A stretch of DNA of 64,000 bases from Daphnia carinata (GCF_022539665.2 NC_081331.1:5242501-5306500), one strand, 5' to 3'; shown: positions 1 to 12,141, counted from the first letter of the stretch. Made by a program: numbers and translations. Notes: generated by a model not told the origin, from the letters alone.

Positions 1-1059
1 CGACGAGAACGCATTACTGGATGCGCTCAACTCCGATAGTTGCCAAGGTGCTGCGTTGGACGTCTTTGTTCAAGAACCTCCTAAAGAAGGCGCGACCACC
101 TGGCAATTGATTCAGCATCCCCGCGTCATCTGCACCCCGCATCTGGGCGCATCAACGGTCGAGGCTCAGGAACGAGTCGCTCGTGAAATCGCAGAACAAC
201 TCATCGATTTGGTCGAGGGCCGACAAGCAGTCGGCATCGCTAATGCACCCAATCTTGCCCTTTCTATGGTGGAACGCAACAAACCATGGATGCAGCTAGC
301 CCAAGCTTTGGGACACCTGGCCAATTCTTTAGCAGAAGGAAGTCTTGACCGATGTCCATCCGGCAGCGAAACGTCCGTCGAATTGATATGTTGTGGTAAA
401 ATTCTGCTGTGACGTTTTGGATTGACATGATGGTCCATATTTGTTTGGATTGGAAAACAGGCGAAGGGACGGAAGACGTCAATTTGCTAGCCAGCTCTGC
501 CTTGGTTGGCCATCTGAATGGCATGAAAGCCAATGGTATCAATATTATCAACGCCGCAATCCTAGCTCGTGACATTGGAGTAACCATCAGTGCCCGTCAT
601 GTTGGATCGTCCAAATATCTGTCAATCGTCCAAGATCTAGAAAAGCTATTGCAGTTGACAGTCGCTCGAGGACCTTTCAATATTCAACTGATTGGTACAA
701 TCGGTGTTCTCAGTTGTGGAAGAGGATTGCAGGTGTAACAAATAAGACTGAATCTATCATTAAAACTCATAGGCAGCGTTCAAGGAAGCAACCCAGTCTT
801 GTATGCCATCAACGGTTGCTGGTTCCCGTTTGGCGCGACACTTTCGGGTAACGTGTTGCTCTTCAACGGCAAACAACCGGATACGACGTTGACAGCGTTG
901 ATGGGTGCCTTGGCAGCGTCGGGAGTTGGCGTTTCAGCTGTGATGTGCACACCTCCTGGAGCTTCCTGTTGGTTGGCCTTGCGTACGGCCGATGTCTTCC
1001 AGAACCCGCAAAAACTCAACGGGCCCGACGCCACCTTTATCGCCCAATTAATGTTCTAA
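1..1059 (+). CDS. PHGDH: D-3-phosphoglycerate dehydrogenase, C-terminal part (5' end off the window)
   Basis: This is the 3' part of the enzyme that oxidises 3-phosphoglycerate, the first step of serine synthesis in the cytosol. Three exons join in phase: 1-395, 461-694 and 773-1059. The introns are 396-460 (65 bp) and 695-772 (78 bp), both GT-AG. The first exon holds the end of the NAD-binding/catalytic domain. It includes GAALDVF, the catalytic-His motif TPHLGAST and a family-like KPWMQLAQALG segment. The remaining exons match the regulatory C-terminal region of animal PHGDH (DVNLLASSALVGHL, LIGSVQGSNPVLYAINGC). The stop codon is TAA at 1057-1059. The separate open frames look broken until spliced; once spliced, the frame is intact. 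The neighbour downstream is a 3 kb repeat-bearing spacer. The family assignment is firm, but the catalytic N-terminus is not in view. Confidence 0.93.
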
Positions 1060-1944
1060 TATCAGCTTTCACGGTAGGATCTAAAAAAATAGTTTGCTTG
1101 CCATAGAGCCTACGCCTTTCTGAATTCTTAAAAGTACAATTTTACGAGATAAGCTCAATATACCGTATCATTCGTTCGCCATGGTGAAATTTTTCATAGG
1201 TCTCGTTGTCGTAAGAAAAGACTCGAGAAAAGTTTTGTTAGATCGATTGCTTGACTCGGTTACAAGAAGTTTCATGGCCAGCAATTTGCTACCCTTTATT
1301 GCGCATTGAACACTTGCAATAGGTCAGTTTGCTATTGTCATTCACCTCTGATAAATGCCACAGAACTTAGATCTTCAGTTACTTGTTTTAGTTTTCTTCT
1401 TGTTGTTAAGATGTGAAGGGGCTTCTTAAATTGAAACGGCATGCCACTAGTATTATAGACACGGAACGCCATCAGCAAATGAGAGGTAGGAACAAGAGAA
1501 AAGAGAAAGCAGGAGGGAAACTGAAGAAAACCAAACAGAACCAGATATGTCCAGTTTCGTGCCTTGTCAGTCCTTGAAACAAAACCAGTGTGGTATCACG
1601 CTATACCCTCGAGCTGCTTTGGTTTGGGGGAAAAACAACACAGGTCGTATTCTGTTATCTAAAAAAACGGGACGAAGACTTGTTTCTGGACAGGCATAGA
1701 AAGTAAAGGCTCAGGAAGTATAACTCTCAAGGTAATTTTCAGGTAGGTAAACAACCCACTATCGTTATTTATATTTTATTTAAAGGTACTAATGCAGGTT
1801 TAATCGGCATAGTGGCGAAGGTTTTTCCTAGTTTCTCCATCGTAAACGAATAGACCATTTTGGACACAGTCTTCCGAACTCGATTTTTTCTTAAAGGGAT
1901 GTGAAAGAAGCTTTTTTTTCGAGTAACAGGTTTTTTTTCCAGCA
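1060..1944. other. intergenic spacer, no gene seen
   Basis: AT-rich DNA after the PHGDH stop. It contains purine-rich stretches and poly-T runs near 1910-1940. No long frame, tRNA fold or clear exon was seen on either strand. Confidence 0.6.
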
Positions 1945-3690
1945 TTTTGTTTCCGTTTATTGAAAAACAGTTGGGTTGACGATAAAAGAAGCCACTTTAT
2001 TGAAATCAGCGATTAATTTTGGTTGTTATGTATGATTTTTATAGGATTCTAAGAGTTTTCATTTTTTGCGGAATTTGGCAAAAGTGGGAAGGCTATAGCC
2101 TTCTCACTTTTTCATTTTTGGCCGAAATTTAGATTTCATTTTAAATACATGATTCCGATTCAAAATTGAACCAGAATCACAAAAATCAAGTTTGTTTTTA
2201 CGTTGGGCTTATAGCTTTTTAGAAAAACGAAAAAAACCGGAAAGAAATTAAGCCCGACAAGAAAAAGTCGGGCTTACCGACTTATGATAATCTATTAATA
2301 TCTATTATCTATCTACCTATTAAATGAAAATCATAAATATGTCGTTATTTTTTTCATTGGGCCAACCGTTTTTGAAATACATTGAATATTTGTGCTGCAT
2401 CGCGCTAGCGCTGTTGCGCACTGGCGCGGCGCTAACGTTGTGTTGAATATTCGCTGTATTTCATAAACGATTGATTTGACGCAAAAACAAACCACTTTGT
2501 GAAAATCAACGTTTAATTTTACTTGTTCTGTGTGATTTTTATCGCAATCTAAGAGTTTTCATTTTTTGCGGATTTTGACAAAAGTGGGAAGGCTATAGCC
2601 TTCTCACTTTTTCGTTTTTGGCCAAAATTTAGATTTCATTTTAAATACATGATTCCGATTCAAAATTGAACGAGAATCACAAAAATGAAGTTTACTTTTA
2701 CGTTGGCCTTATAGCTTTTCGAATAAACGGAAAAAACGGGTGGATAAGTGCTGGCGCGCCAGCAGCGCGTTAATTCCATTTATTACAAAAACGGCCGGTT
2801 TGACGAACAAACAAATATATTTATGGCATCAGCGTTTTATTTTAGGTTTAGTTACATCAAATTTAATGTTAAAATTACAACACTGAATTTCTGCCATACC
2901 GAAAATTAAGCCCGATAAAATAAGCCTGACTTTTTCGGGCTTATTTTTTAGATAAGACTTTTTTATACATATAGCTACAAAAATACATTAGTTTGATTCG
3001 GAATTAAAGGAAAATCACAAATATTTCGTGTGTTTTTCAAGAGGGCTTATAGTTATTGAATAAATTGTAAAAAACAACAAACCCAAATATGTGCGCTACT
3101 AGTATTTCGTTTCCGTTTATTTAAAAAGCGGTTGGTTTGACGAGAAAACAAACCACTTTATTGAAATCAGCGTTTAATTTTGAATGTTCTGTGTGATTTT
3201 TATCGCAATCTAAGAGTTTTCATTTTTTGCGGATTTTGACAAAAGTGGGAAGGCTATAGCCTTCTCACTTTTTCGTTTTTGGCCAAAATTTAGATTTCAT
3301 TTTAAATACATGATTCCGATTCAAAATTGAACGAGAATCACAAAAATGAAGTTTATTTTTACGTTGGCCTTATAGCTTTTCGAATAAACGGAAAAAAACG
3401 GGTGGATAAGTGCATGCGCGCCAGCAGCGCGTTAATTCCATTTATTACAAAAACGGCCGGTTTGACGAACAAACAAATATTTTTATGGCATCAGCGTTTT
3501 ATTTTAGGTTTAGTTACATCAAATTTAATGTTAAAATTACAACACTGAATTTCTGCCATACCGAAAATTAAGCCCGATAAAATAAGCCCGACTTTTTCGG
3601 GCTTATTTTTTAGATAAGACTTTTTTATACATATAGCTACAAAAATACATTAGTTTGATTCGGAATTAAAGGAAAATCACTAATATTTCG
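1945..3690. repeat. satellite-like tandem repeat with about 330/660 bp period
   Basis: Three long related copies lie head to tail, at about 1945-2290, 2455-3060 and 3105-3690. The last two are nearly identical and offset by about 660 bp; for example the palindrome GAAGGCTATAGCCTTC occurs at 2588 and 3249, and once more at 2088. Inside each 660 bp unit a second, more diverged half begins with a similar 'GGTTTGACGA...CAAACAAA...ATCAGCG' segment near 2793 and 3452, so the basic period is about 330 bp. Each unit also carries a TAAGCCCGA...TCGGGCTTA inverted repeat. No protein is encoded. The structure resembles a small satellite or a tandemly duplicated non-autonomous element; no terminal inverted repeats or target-site duplication were recognised. 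Confidence 0.8.
2249..2276. repeat. 10-bp perfect inverted repeat (hairpin), copy 1
   Basis: TAAGCCCGAC at 2249-2258 and GTCGGGCTTA at 2267-2276 are exact reverse complements separated by 8 bases. Shorter-armed versions with longer loops occur at 2907-2943 and 3569-3605 in the other repeat units. Confidence 0.85.
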
Positions 3691-4186
3691 TTTGTTAGGT
3701 TAGTTTTGATTTTAGTGTACCAATTTTGTTGAATTACAAGAGATGTCACAGTGTACTTATGTCCAAAATCACAGAGTATATACCCAAAATTGGATGCTGA
3801 TTCCGGGAAAATTGTTCTTTTCCTCATCAACATTGCCATTTAAATGAAGTTTTTTAAAGTAACAAGAATTGCAAGGAAACAGCAAATATTTCTTTCAGAA
3901 TATTGACGAATTCACCACGTTATTGGATCTGTCCGCCCGTCAGCATTTTCATCATTAAGAATTATTGCCCTTGTATGGAGTAGAACCGTGTACGTTTGTT
4001 TCGTATTTTGCAATGAAGGTACGCTAGCGCATGAGCCACCACTGCAATTGGTTAAAATGGAAGTGAAGATGTATATAAAGATGTCTAAGTTTTAGTTTTT
4101 TGGTTTCCTTTGCAACTCGCCAAAAAAAGAAATCGCGAATAACATTTTAGAAATCAGAAAATGTAAAATGATATTATAAAAAAGGG
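3691..4186. other. intergenic spacer, no gene seen
   Basis: AT-rich spacer between the tandem repeat and the tRNA gene. No coding frame, further repeat copy or RNA fold was recognised. Confidence 0.55.
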
Positions 4187-4259
4187 TGCTTCCACCCAGG
4201 ATCGAACTGAGGACCTTCAGCGTGTAAAGCCGACGTGATAACCACTACACTATGGAAGC
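4187..4259 (-). tRNA. tRNA-Val, anticodon TAC
   Basis: The minus strand folds as a complete cloverleaf. The acceptor stem GCTTCCA/TGGAAGC is a perfect 7 bp. The D arm is GTGTAGTGGTTATCAC. The anticodon stem TCGGC/GCTGA has one G-T pair around loop TTTACAC, giving anticodon TAC (plus-strand 4224-4226). The T arm CTCAG/CTGGG encloses loop TTCGATC. The discriminator base is A at 4187. There is no intron. Internal A and B boxes look intact, so it is probably functional. Confidence 0.95.
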
Positions 4260-4543
4260 TTATTGACAAATATCCACAATACTATTGAAACATAATTTAT
4301 ATGTTTTGTAACCTTTAATAAATTTTCTTTAAAGTGATGTGATGTTAAGATTTTCAATTGTAGGCTTTTTCGTGAATAGAATTTCAAAATTTTCCCAACG
4401 GTTTACGATATTATGAAATGACATACCAGGTGTATTAAATCGTGTTTCATTTTTGTCCTTTTCTAAAATAAAAAGAAACCAGGATTCGTTGACTTTATAA
4501 CTGTTATAGAACACTTGATTGTCGTAAGTCTAACAGTAAAGAC

Positions 4544-7500
4544 TTATGCGGCATTGTTTACACGGTCCACTTTCACGCGGTAAAAGTTTGTTCCTTTTGG
4601 AAGGTTATAGCGATTTTCCTCCTAAATCATCGAAAGTAAAAATTTGTGTATTATTAATAGTTATCTTACTACTTATCATATGACAAGCAATGGACAAATT
4701 TTTTTATGAAATGTTACCTTCCGAACAAGGCAAAATTCCCTTTGGATAACTCTAGCCAAAAAAGGTTCCATTGTCGCGTTCTGCAGTCCGAGCGCGGATA
4801 TTGAGTCAGCATGCAAAAAATGTAGGTAGGGCCCTTTGTTGTACAAAATGTGTGTTGAATATCGTTCGTCCCATTGCACGACTACAGCATCTCCAACCTC
4901 ACAACCGTAAACATTTGCTGAACCTTGTCTAACGAGCGATCTAGTCATTTTGCTCTAAACGAATAAAAGAAAAGGAAGTTATATTGAAGCCACACCGATT
5001 AAAAAATCTTATTAACGAGAACCATGGGTTTCTTTTTTAAAGAAGATTTCGGAGGAAGTAATGGGCTCGCCGAGGATTTCTCATCTGACTGCAAAACTGC
5101 CACGCTAGCTGCCATATTTGTCGAACTAAATCCAATACGTTGTTATTAATCAAAACGTGGCATTGCACAGTCGCACGCCCTTCCAGTACAAAATTATTTA
5201 CCTGATTTGGGATATGGACGTCGTAAATGGAAGAGGTGGTTTGCTCGAGAGGTGTGTACTCTCTTGGCGGAGTTGGTCTACTTTCGAACCAACACTTTGC
5301 ATCATCTTATTCGAATCTTTCAGCGCTTCCGACAGCGTTGCCTCCCACTTTGTAGGCTTGGTGTTGCTGGTTTTGTAATGGGTTGTATAGCTTTCAACAA
5401 GGGTTGCCAATTTATCTTTTTCTTGCTTCAACTTCTCGACTAGTGGCAGTAATAGTTCGTCTGCATGACTTTCCTGGAGAACAAGCGAAAGTTACGATGT
5501 AACTCCAATTACGTTATTTATTATTCTTTTAATAAATTACTGGTACTCTCTTGGCATTTACTAGATTGGACGGGCTGGCCGGTGGGGTCGTTCGCATTTC
5601 AAATTTGTCTAATGAATCGGATCTTGACCTACAATCGGACGGAGATTGGCTTGCCATCATACGAAACCTTGCGAACATGTAAAACGATTAATCGTAACGT
5701 AGCTGAAAAAAGGAAGAACAATGCAGGAATGAAATGCAAATTTCACTAACCGCGATCTAAGTCCTTCAATCTCCAATCGGTGTTTGCGTTGACATTCTTC
5801 CTGTATTTGAAGTTTCTTAGTCTCGCTATCCTTAAGTAATTGCTCGTATTTTTTTTCGCCATTCGCTGACATCTGGAACGCTCATTTGGTTGTGAAGTTG
5901 TAAAAGTCCATTTAGTTCCGAATCTTTTTCCAGTTTCAGTTGTTCTAGTTCTACTTCATGGCCAAGCATAAGCTCTTGCTTCCATGCTCTTAATGCATTG
6001 GGATTTTCCTGCGTATTGAATTACAATTTACAGCAGAAATAAATTGTTTCCTTCAAATAATAAAAACTGCCGCAATTTAGCACAAGAGCATGCAGGGCTA
6101 TCAATCACGCTTACCTGCTCGGAAGCTGATTGCCAGTCGCTCACTACGACCTGATACTTTTCCTCGGTAACTTTAACTGCTTTTTCTAGAGTCTGAATTT
6201 GCTTTTTGTACTCAAGCTTTTGCTGATGCAATTGTTCAAGTCGTTGTTGCTCGAGCTCTTCTTCTCGTTGCTGAAGGCGACGCTGAGAGCTGGCGATCAG
6301 GCTCTTTTTTTCTTCCTCCCATTCAACGCATTGTTTTTTCCAATTGTCAAGCTCAAACCTGGCTGCCATTAACTCTTCCTGTAATTTTTCTTTTTCTTCG
6401 CCAAGCTTTTTGTTGTGACATCGGACTTCATCCAACATGGCTAGTGAAGCGTTTTCTTCAGAGGCAAACAGCTTAGTAATCTGTTGCGTTAGTTCAGATC
6501 TTAGCCACGCTAATTGCTCATTGGCTACATCACTCCACTCTATCGTCAATTTTCGAATGGAATCCATTTCTGTTCGGAAGGCTGGTAGCGCAGCTTGACC
6601 AGCTTCTAAAGCGCACTGCAAGTGAGATTGAAGTGCCAACAATCGACAGCGTTGGCCTTTGACAGTTTCTTCTAATTGTCGCTGAAGTTCTACTCCAGCG
6701 TCGTCGCGACACTGTCTCTGTAAAACGTTCAAAATTAATCAACGAACGTCTAGGCAGAACCTATTATTCTTTCGGTTTACATTCGAATCAGAAGAATCTT
6801 CAGCTTGATAATCAGGGTGGAAGTCAGACTGGGATCGCTTGACTTTAGAACGACCCGATCGAACAGGAGGCGAAAGTAATGCAGCCGAGAGGCTTGGAAG
6901 AACGCCAGTTTCAATTTGGAGTTCCGTTGGAGTTAACAACTTCTGTGCTGATGAATGGAGACGCTCTAGAACAGGGGGATTTCGCAGCACCTCCTAAGAT
7001 CAAATGAATTTATTTTAGTTTTTAACGTGGAACCGAATTTTATTTGGTTGCCTTTAAATTGCCCGGTAATTGTAGTCTGGCCCATAAAGTGGGTAACGCG
7101 TTTTTCAAACGTTCTAGATCATCAACCGAAACCGGAGGTAAATTGGTATCGAACGGAGATGGAGGTGATGTGGCAAAAGACGGAGAGAACTGTTCGACAA
7201 TTCCGGGAAAAAGTTGCGTCAAGAAGTGCCCATCGCAAGTTTCAATAAAACTCTTGCGCAGGGATGCCTCGTCTTGATGCACTATTCTCGCATAACCTGT
7301 CATTGAATCAAAGGCATGAGCAATCAACCCACTAAAGAAAAACCCATAGTTTTACCGGAGAGGGTTTCGGCCCATTCAATAAACTTGGTACTGAAATGCT
7401 TTCGTCGGACGATTTCTACCATAGAACGAAGATAAACATTTGGCGCTTGATGGAGCTGCCGTAGTAAATCAAAATGTCGGCGAAGGCGGCGTAAATTTTC

Positions 7501-8919
7501 GTTTTGTAGGTTCAACCGCTCGTAAACTTCATTCAACTGCCGTTGGACGAACATCATCCAACGAAGACGAGAATGTAAATTTGTACTTAACTCTTCCTTC
7601 GCACGGCTGCAACGACTCCGAATATCGCGAAGTTTCTCGTCATTTTTTAACATAACCTACATATTGACATGTAACGGTATATGGTAGTCTACTACAATGC
7701 CAAATAAATGCTCAATTAGCAATATACACCAACCTTCAGCTGATGACGATGGGATGTACACAATTCAGGTAGAACGGAAGCATCATTGAAGTTCCGGGCT
7801 CTTTGTTGGTTCTGTAAAAGAGCTTGAGCGATATCACCCTGTTCCTGTACTTTTTTTCTAGCTTCAACCAACAGCTGTTCAAGACCATAAAGCCTCTCTC
7901 CTAATCCTCCTATTTCTTTCATTTCTGGTCTTTCGGCAGCAAATAAAGCACTTTCTATGTGTTTTTCGAGAGCCTGCAGTAACTGGTGGTCCATTTGTTC
8001 AAGCGCTTTCATGCAACTATCGGCAACGACATTGAGGTTTGTGTCTTCATCGTCTGTAGAATGTACCCAGTCAAGCAGTTGCATTTCCTGAGGTTGGTTG
8101 AGCAAACATGGCAAAACTGGTATATCAGCCAATGCACTGAGGTCTTCCCCAAAATGACTAAAACATAAATCAAAGTTTAGCACGAAATATTTTATATAGT
8201 GATTGCTCATACGACATACACACCTAAGGATATCCAGGTTCTCTTCACGGCTATTAAGGTAATGTTGGTATGTCCTTAAAAAAAATGACATGGTTACAGT
8301 GTGTTCTATTGCCATCAATGTGCAAAGCAATATTTTATACTGTTCAAATAGTTGTGTCCTTCCTTTAAAGTCAGCCACAACATCTTCAAGATTGGCCACA
8401 ACAGCAGACCACCCTTGTTGTTGCATATGCTGATCATGGACTAGCTGTTCACATACTCTTGTAATTTCTCTTGCAGTTTCATGGAGTTGTTGTGCCAATT
8501 GAGCACGAGTAACTACAGTTTGATAAGTTGTTTCCTTGTCATTCAGACATGCTTCAGCTTTTTGCCTTAAATCATGGGCTATACAGAAAAATATTTACAG
8601 CTATTATTGTGCTGAAAAAATTAGAGGTTAAATGAAAAATACCAGAGCCAAAATCCATACTGGGTGAAGGTGGGACGGCACTGTCAATAGTTGACTTACA
8701 AAATAGAAATATAGGGTTGGTATCAGTGCCAGCCGAATAACTGCAAACGCGATATGACGGATCTAAGCTCTGTCCTCCGCTGATGAGCAAAACCTGTTTG
8801 TCTGGTGCAATTTTTGAGGCTTTGTAGACGACTTCTTTAAGATTAGCTACCGTCTCCAAAGCTAAATTCATATCAAACGTTAGCGTAGTTCCTGTATCTA
8901 CTAAGAATACGTATAGCAT
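4544..8919 (-). CDS. RB1CC1: RB1-inducible coiled-coil protein 1 (FIP200 / Atg17-Atg11-like autophagy scaffold)
   Basis: FIP200 scaffolds the ULK1/Atg1 complex and recruits cargo receptors at forming autophagosomes. Fourteen coding exons join in phase: 8919-8643, 8578-8341, 8274-8224, 8157-7734, 7656-7356, 7296-7052, 6993-6781, 6717-6115, 6008-5751, 5667-5541, 5473-5202, 5125-about 5017, 4954-4718 and 4621-4544. The product is about 1,143 residues, shorter than the mammalian protein. The N-terminus is the family's ubiquitin-like fold (MLYVFLVDTGTTLTFD, CSYSAGTDTNPIFLF). The middle is coiled coil (exons 6717-5202). The C-terminal 'claw' ends in EENRYNLPKGTNFYRVK, spread over the last two exons. 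The intron after 7052 appears to be GC-AG. Exon 6008-5751 needs one base removed in the T8 run at 5849-5856 to stay in frame. The end of exon 5125 (5017 or 5023) is uncertain but phase-neutral. Confidence 0.93.
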
Positions 8920-9730
8920 TTTTAAAAATTAATGATTAAAAATGTGACACAAAGTAAAATGGTTGGTACGCCAACGACTACGATCTGGACTAAAACGTCG
9001 TTGCAAAATCTAAAGCAAACAAAGGTTTGTTGTTGCCAGGCTCTCAGCTGATTCGCGACTGCCGCGCCATCTTCAAACGTTATTAGAAGTGTTCTTTGTA
9101 GACGGTGCTAGAGACCACTTCCAGCACAAAACTTTTGGAAATTCATTATGCGTGCGTATGTATCTATATGAAACATTTATAATTAGAAGAAATTGTGTTA
9201 CGTTTGATTAATCAGCATCTTTCTACGGCCTGCTGTATAACGCAATCACATCATCATTTTTTGAGATTCTTGCGTCTGAGATAGCATGAAAAAGATACAA
9301 CAAGATAAGCGTAAAGAAATTTTATGTAAAAATGCACTACGATTAAAAACCGATCTGATACGGCAAAAGCCAAATAAACGGGGAAAAAGAGTAGATACAA
9401 CATATTTTTAGTTCGGCGTCCAACGTCATGCTGAAGATGAGGTGGTCACAAATGCTAACGTACGCATAGCAAACAAACGATATTTAGGCAGGTCTAGAAG
9501 AACGTATCACTATATTGAAAAATAAATACGCAAAATGTGTCCAACCCATTTGAATGCAGCGTTATTGCATGCTTTCCGTATAGTACATTGATAAAATTGG
9601 AAATTGAAACAAAACTGATGCTGAAAGGTGTATTTTAAATTATGAACAGAATAGCATGTTTCAGTACAGTACTTTCTGAATTTTAAAAAGTAAATAATGT
9701 GGTACAATGATAGCTTTGGATTTTAAAAAG
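8920..9730. other. spacer between RB1CC1 5' end and secreted gene A, no gene seen
   Basis: AT-rich. It should hold the RB1CC1 promoter, just right of 8919, and the 3' flank of gene A. A 65-codon frame near 9510-9707 on the minus strand is low-complexity and unsupported. Confidence 0.5.
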
Positions 9731-10430
9731 TTAAGCATTGGGGCATTGGGCAATTGTGCCGGTCTTTGAGCAAGTTGGTGTAGAGGTGGATGTGGTGACA
9801 GTGAAGACAGTGGAGGTCTTAGTCACGGTCAAAGCGGATTGAATTTGGGTGAAGAAAAGACGTTCGTCAGAAACAGGTTGGCCGTGCGAGCCAAAATAAG
9901 GTACAACAACTGGATGGTAGTTGAAGGCCCCGCTACGGAAAGCAGATTGGGGTTGATAGGCGAGTGATGGAGCCATGGCCAACAACTGGGGATCAGCAGC
10001 GCGAGCATCTCGGGTTGACACCTGAGTAGCCTCAACACTGTAACGAAACCAGAATAGTGCATTGATAAATTGTTAACATAAGCAAGGGATAATTAAATTT
10101 TTTATTGAACGATCAATTGGAACGTAGTTCTTACCCTTCAACAGCTGAGGGCACGATGGGGAACTGTTCGTCTTCGTCTCCGTCATACTGGATACCTCGG
10201 CGCCTGCGACAAGCTGTAGCAGTAGATTTGGTGCAGGTAGCTGTTGAAGTTGAGGTCACTGTTGTGGTAGTGGTGGGTAAGAAAAGTCGTGGATCGTCTG
10301 GGTTAAGCAAATCTGCGCTATCGCCATAGAAAGGAGCTTGGTAAGGACTGCGGAAAACTACGTACTGGGGCTGGTTCTGGGCTGCTACGCAAGCCAAAAG
10401 AACAGCGAAAACAGACAGTGTAAAACGCAT
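9731..10430 (-). CDS. small secreted Thr-rich two-module protein, gene A
   Basis: Member of an eight-gene array of unknown function. Exons are 10430-10135 and 10037-9731, with a 97 bp GT-AG intron; the product is about 200 residues. The start MRFTLSVFAVLLACVAAQ is a signal peptide; longer upstream starts in the frame lack one. Module 1 has a Tyr/Pro-rich stretch, DPRLF, a Thr run and two Cys, then CRRRRG, a candidate furin site. An acidic linker (DGDEDEQF) follows. Exon 2 begins VEATQ, then ARAADPQ, and repeats the pattern: aromatic/Pro-rich stretch, ERLFF, Ser/Thr-rich run, two Cys, ending CPNA. It is closest to gene B, with which it also shares a promoter motif. Probably exported and O-glycosylated (inference). 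Confidence 0.88.
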
Positions 10431-10522
10431 TTTGAATTTAAGAAATGTTAGCTGGACTGCAACAAAGTTTGTTTTCGGCTGTGCAATGGCTGGCAGAACA
10501 CTGTTGAAATCCTTACCCATAG

Positions 10523-10539
10523 ACTGCCATATTTATATA
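10523..10539 (-). promoter_or_regulatory. TATA-box promoter of secreted gene A
   Basis: The minus strand reads TATATAAATATGGCAGT about 100 bp upstream of the gene A start. The 16-bp core is identical at 12142-12157 upstream of gene B. Confidence 0.75.
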
Positions 10540-11342
10540 GTCAGGGACCAGCTGAATGTTGGAAGAAAAAAGGGCGTGATTTCCAAACACAGCTGTATAA
10601 TGGCTGAGCCAAGTCTACGGTCTCCTCATCCTAGACAGTTTACACACACGTTCGTAAAAAAGAGCTATAGTCTAGAGGTTTATCTGAGTGGCATTGAACG
10701 AAAATAGAAACTATCAGAATTAGGAACCTAGCTAATAATTCAGTTACCATATTGGGACTATGGTAGGATTCAAAGCGCACGAGTTCAATAACACGTAATC
10801 ATGATGTTCCACGTCACAATAGCATCCCGGTTTCTCGTTTACTGGCATTTAATTCTATGGTGTTTGTGCCACGTTGGATTTTTGTAAAATATTCGCCAAC
10901 AAATACAGTTACCTTTGAAAACTAAAAAATTCATATGGCTGTGACAAAACTATGGGTGACAATCATTTGCATGTCTCCTGTTTTTTTCTATTGCCCTGCA
11001 ACTGGTATTTTATGGACAGTACCTTTATCACGAGGCTTTTTATCGCTGCTACCCTTGGTTTTATATTTCGAGGCAACGTTACCTTGAACCGAGAGGTAAG
11101 CCAACTTTGGCATAGCCAGTTTTAGCCCATATTAGAGCAAGAAAAAGGTGAACGAACTGGTCAAATCTTTTGCCTTCATACTATATAAAGTATGATAGTA
11201 TATTAAACATGGAAAATGGACGAAATTGATGCTGTAAGGTGTATATTAAATTACGAAACAGAACATCATATTCTAATACATTATTGTGTGTTGATCCTAA
11301 AATATTGATAGGGTCACAACGACCAGCTTTCGAGTAAACAAG
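10540..11342. other. spacer between secreted genes A and B
   Basis: No coding frame with support. AT-rich upstream flank of gene A and 3' flank of gene B. Confidence 0.5.
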
Positions 11343-12042
11343 TTATGCATTTGGGCACTGGGCAATTGTGCCGGCTACTGAGCAAGTTGGTACAGAGGTG
11401 GATGTGGTGACAGTGAAGACAGTTGAAGTGGTTGTCACGGTGAAGGCCGACTGAATTTGAGTGAAGAAAAGACGTTGGCCAGCAACAGGCTGCGCGTGTG
11501 AGCCGTAAAAAGGTACAGCAACTGGACGGTAGTTGAACGGACCACTTTGAGAACCAGACTGAAGTTGGTATGCATATTGTGGAGCCACGAACAACAACTG
11601 CGGATCAGCAGCGCGGACATCACGGCTTGCTACTTGGGTGGGCTCAACTCTGTAATAATTTCAAAAAATTGATTTGTTGATCCCAACAGAAAAGAATTAC
11701 ATTTATTCAAGTCTAGGAAATGATGAATTAGCATTTAAAGTTGGTTCATTACGTTTCAACGGCAGTCGGAACAATGGGAAATTGTTCTTCTTCGTCTCCG
11801 TCATACAGGACGCCTCGGCGTTTGCGACAAGCTGTAGCAATAGATTGGGTGCAGGTAGTTGTTGAAGTTGAGGTGAATGTCACGGTAGTGGTTGGTCGAA
11901 AAAGTCGGGGATCTTCAGGAACAAAGACGTTCTCCCCGTAATACGGAACCTGATAAGGATTACGATAAGCAAGGAATTGAGGCTGATCCTGAGCGGCTAC
12001 GCAAGCCAACAAGACAGCGAGTACTGATAGAACTAAACGCAT
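11343..12042 (-). CDS. small secreted Thr-rich two-module protein, gene B
   Basis: Close paralogue of gene A. Exons are 12042-11753 and 11649-11343, with a 103 bp intron in the same phase and place; the product is about 198 residues. A signal peptide (MRLVLSVLAVLLACVAAQ) precedes module 1, which has EDPRLF, a Thr-rich run, CTQSIATAC and then RKRRG. The linker is DGDEEEQFPIVP. Exon 2 reads VEPTQ, then VRAADPQ, and its module 2 has QRLFF, a Thr/Ser-rich run and two Cys, ending CPNA. Function is unknown. The same intron position and promoter motif as gene A indicate a recent tandem duplication. Confidence 0.88.
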
Positions 12043-12141
12043 TTTAATTAGAAAGAAAAAGGCTAATAAGCTCGACTGCAGCGAGATGGATTTAAAGGTA
12101 GCTTAGCGATCGACAGAACACTGTAGAAATTCTAGCAGCCA

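Noticed and set aside
1-1059. PHGDH looked like a pseudogene with frame changes near 412 and 738.
   Set aside because: Two short GT-AG introns (396-460, 695-772) restore a continuous family-matching frame.
3327-3548. 73-codon frame inside the tandem repeat.
   Set aside because: It lies wholly within the non-coding repeat, has no recognisable domain and spans the inverted repeats' flanks by chance.
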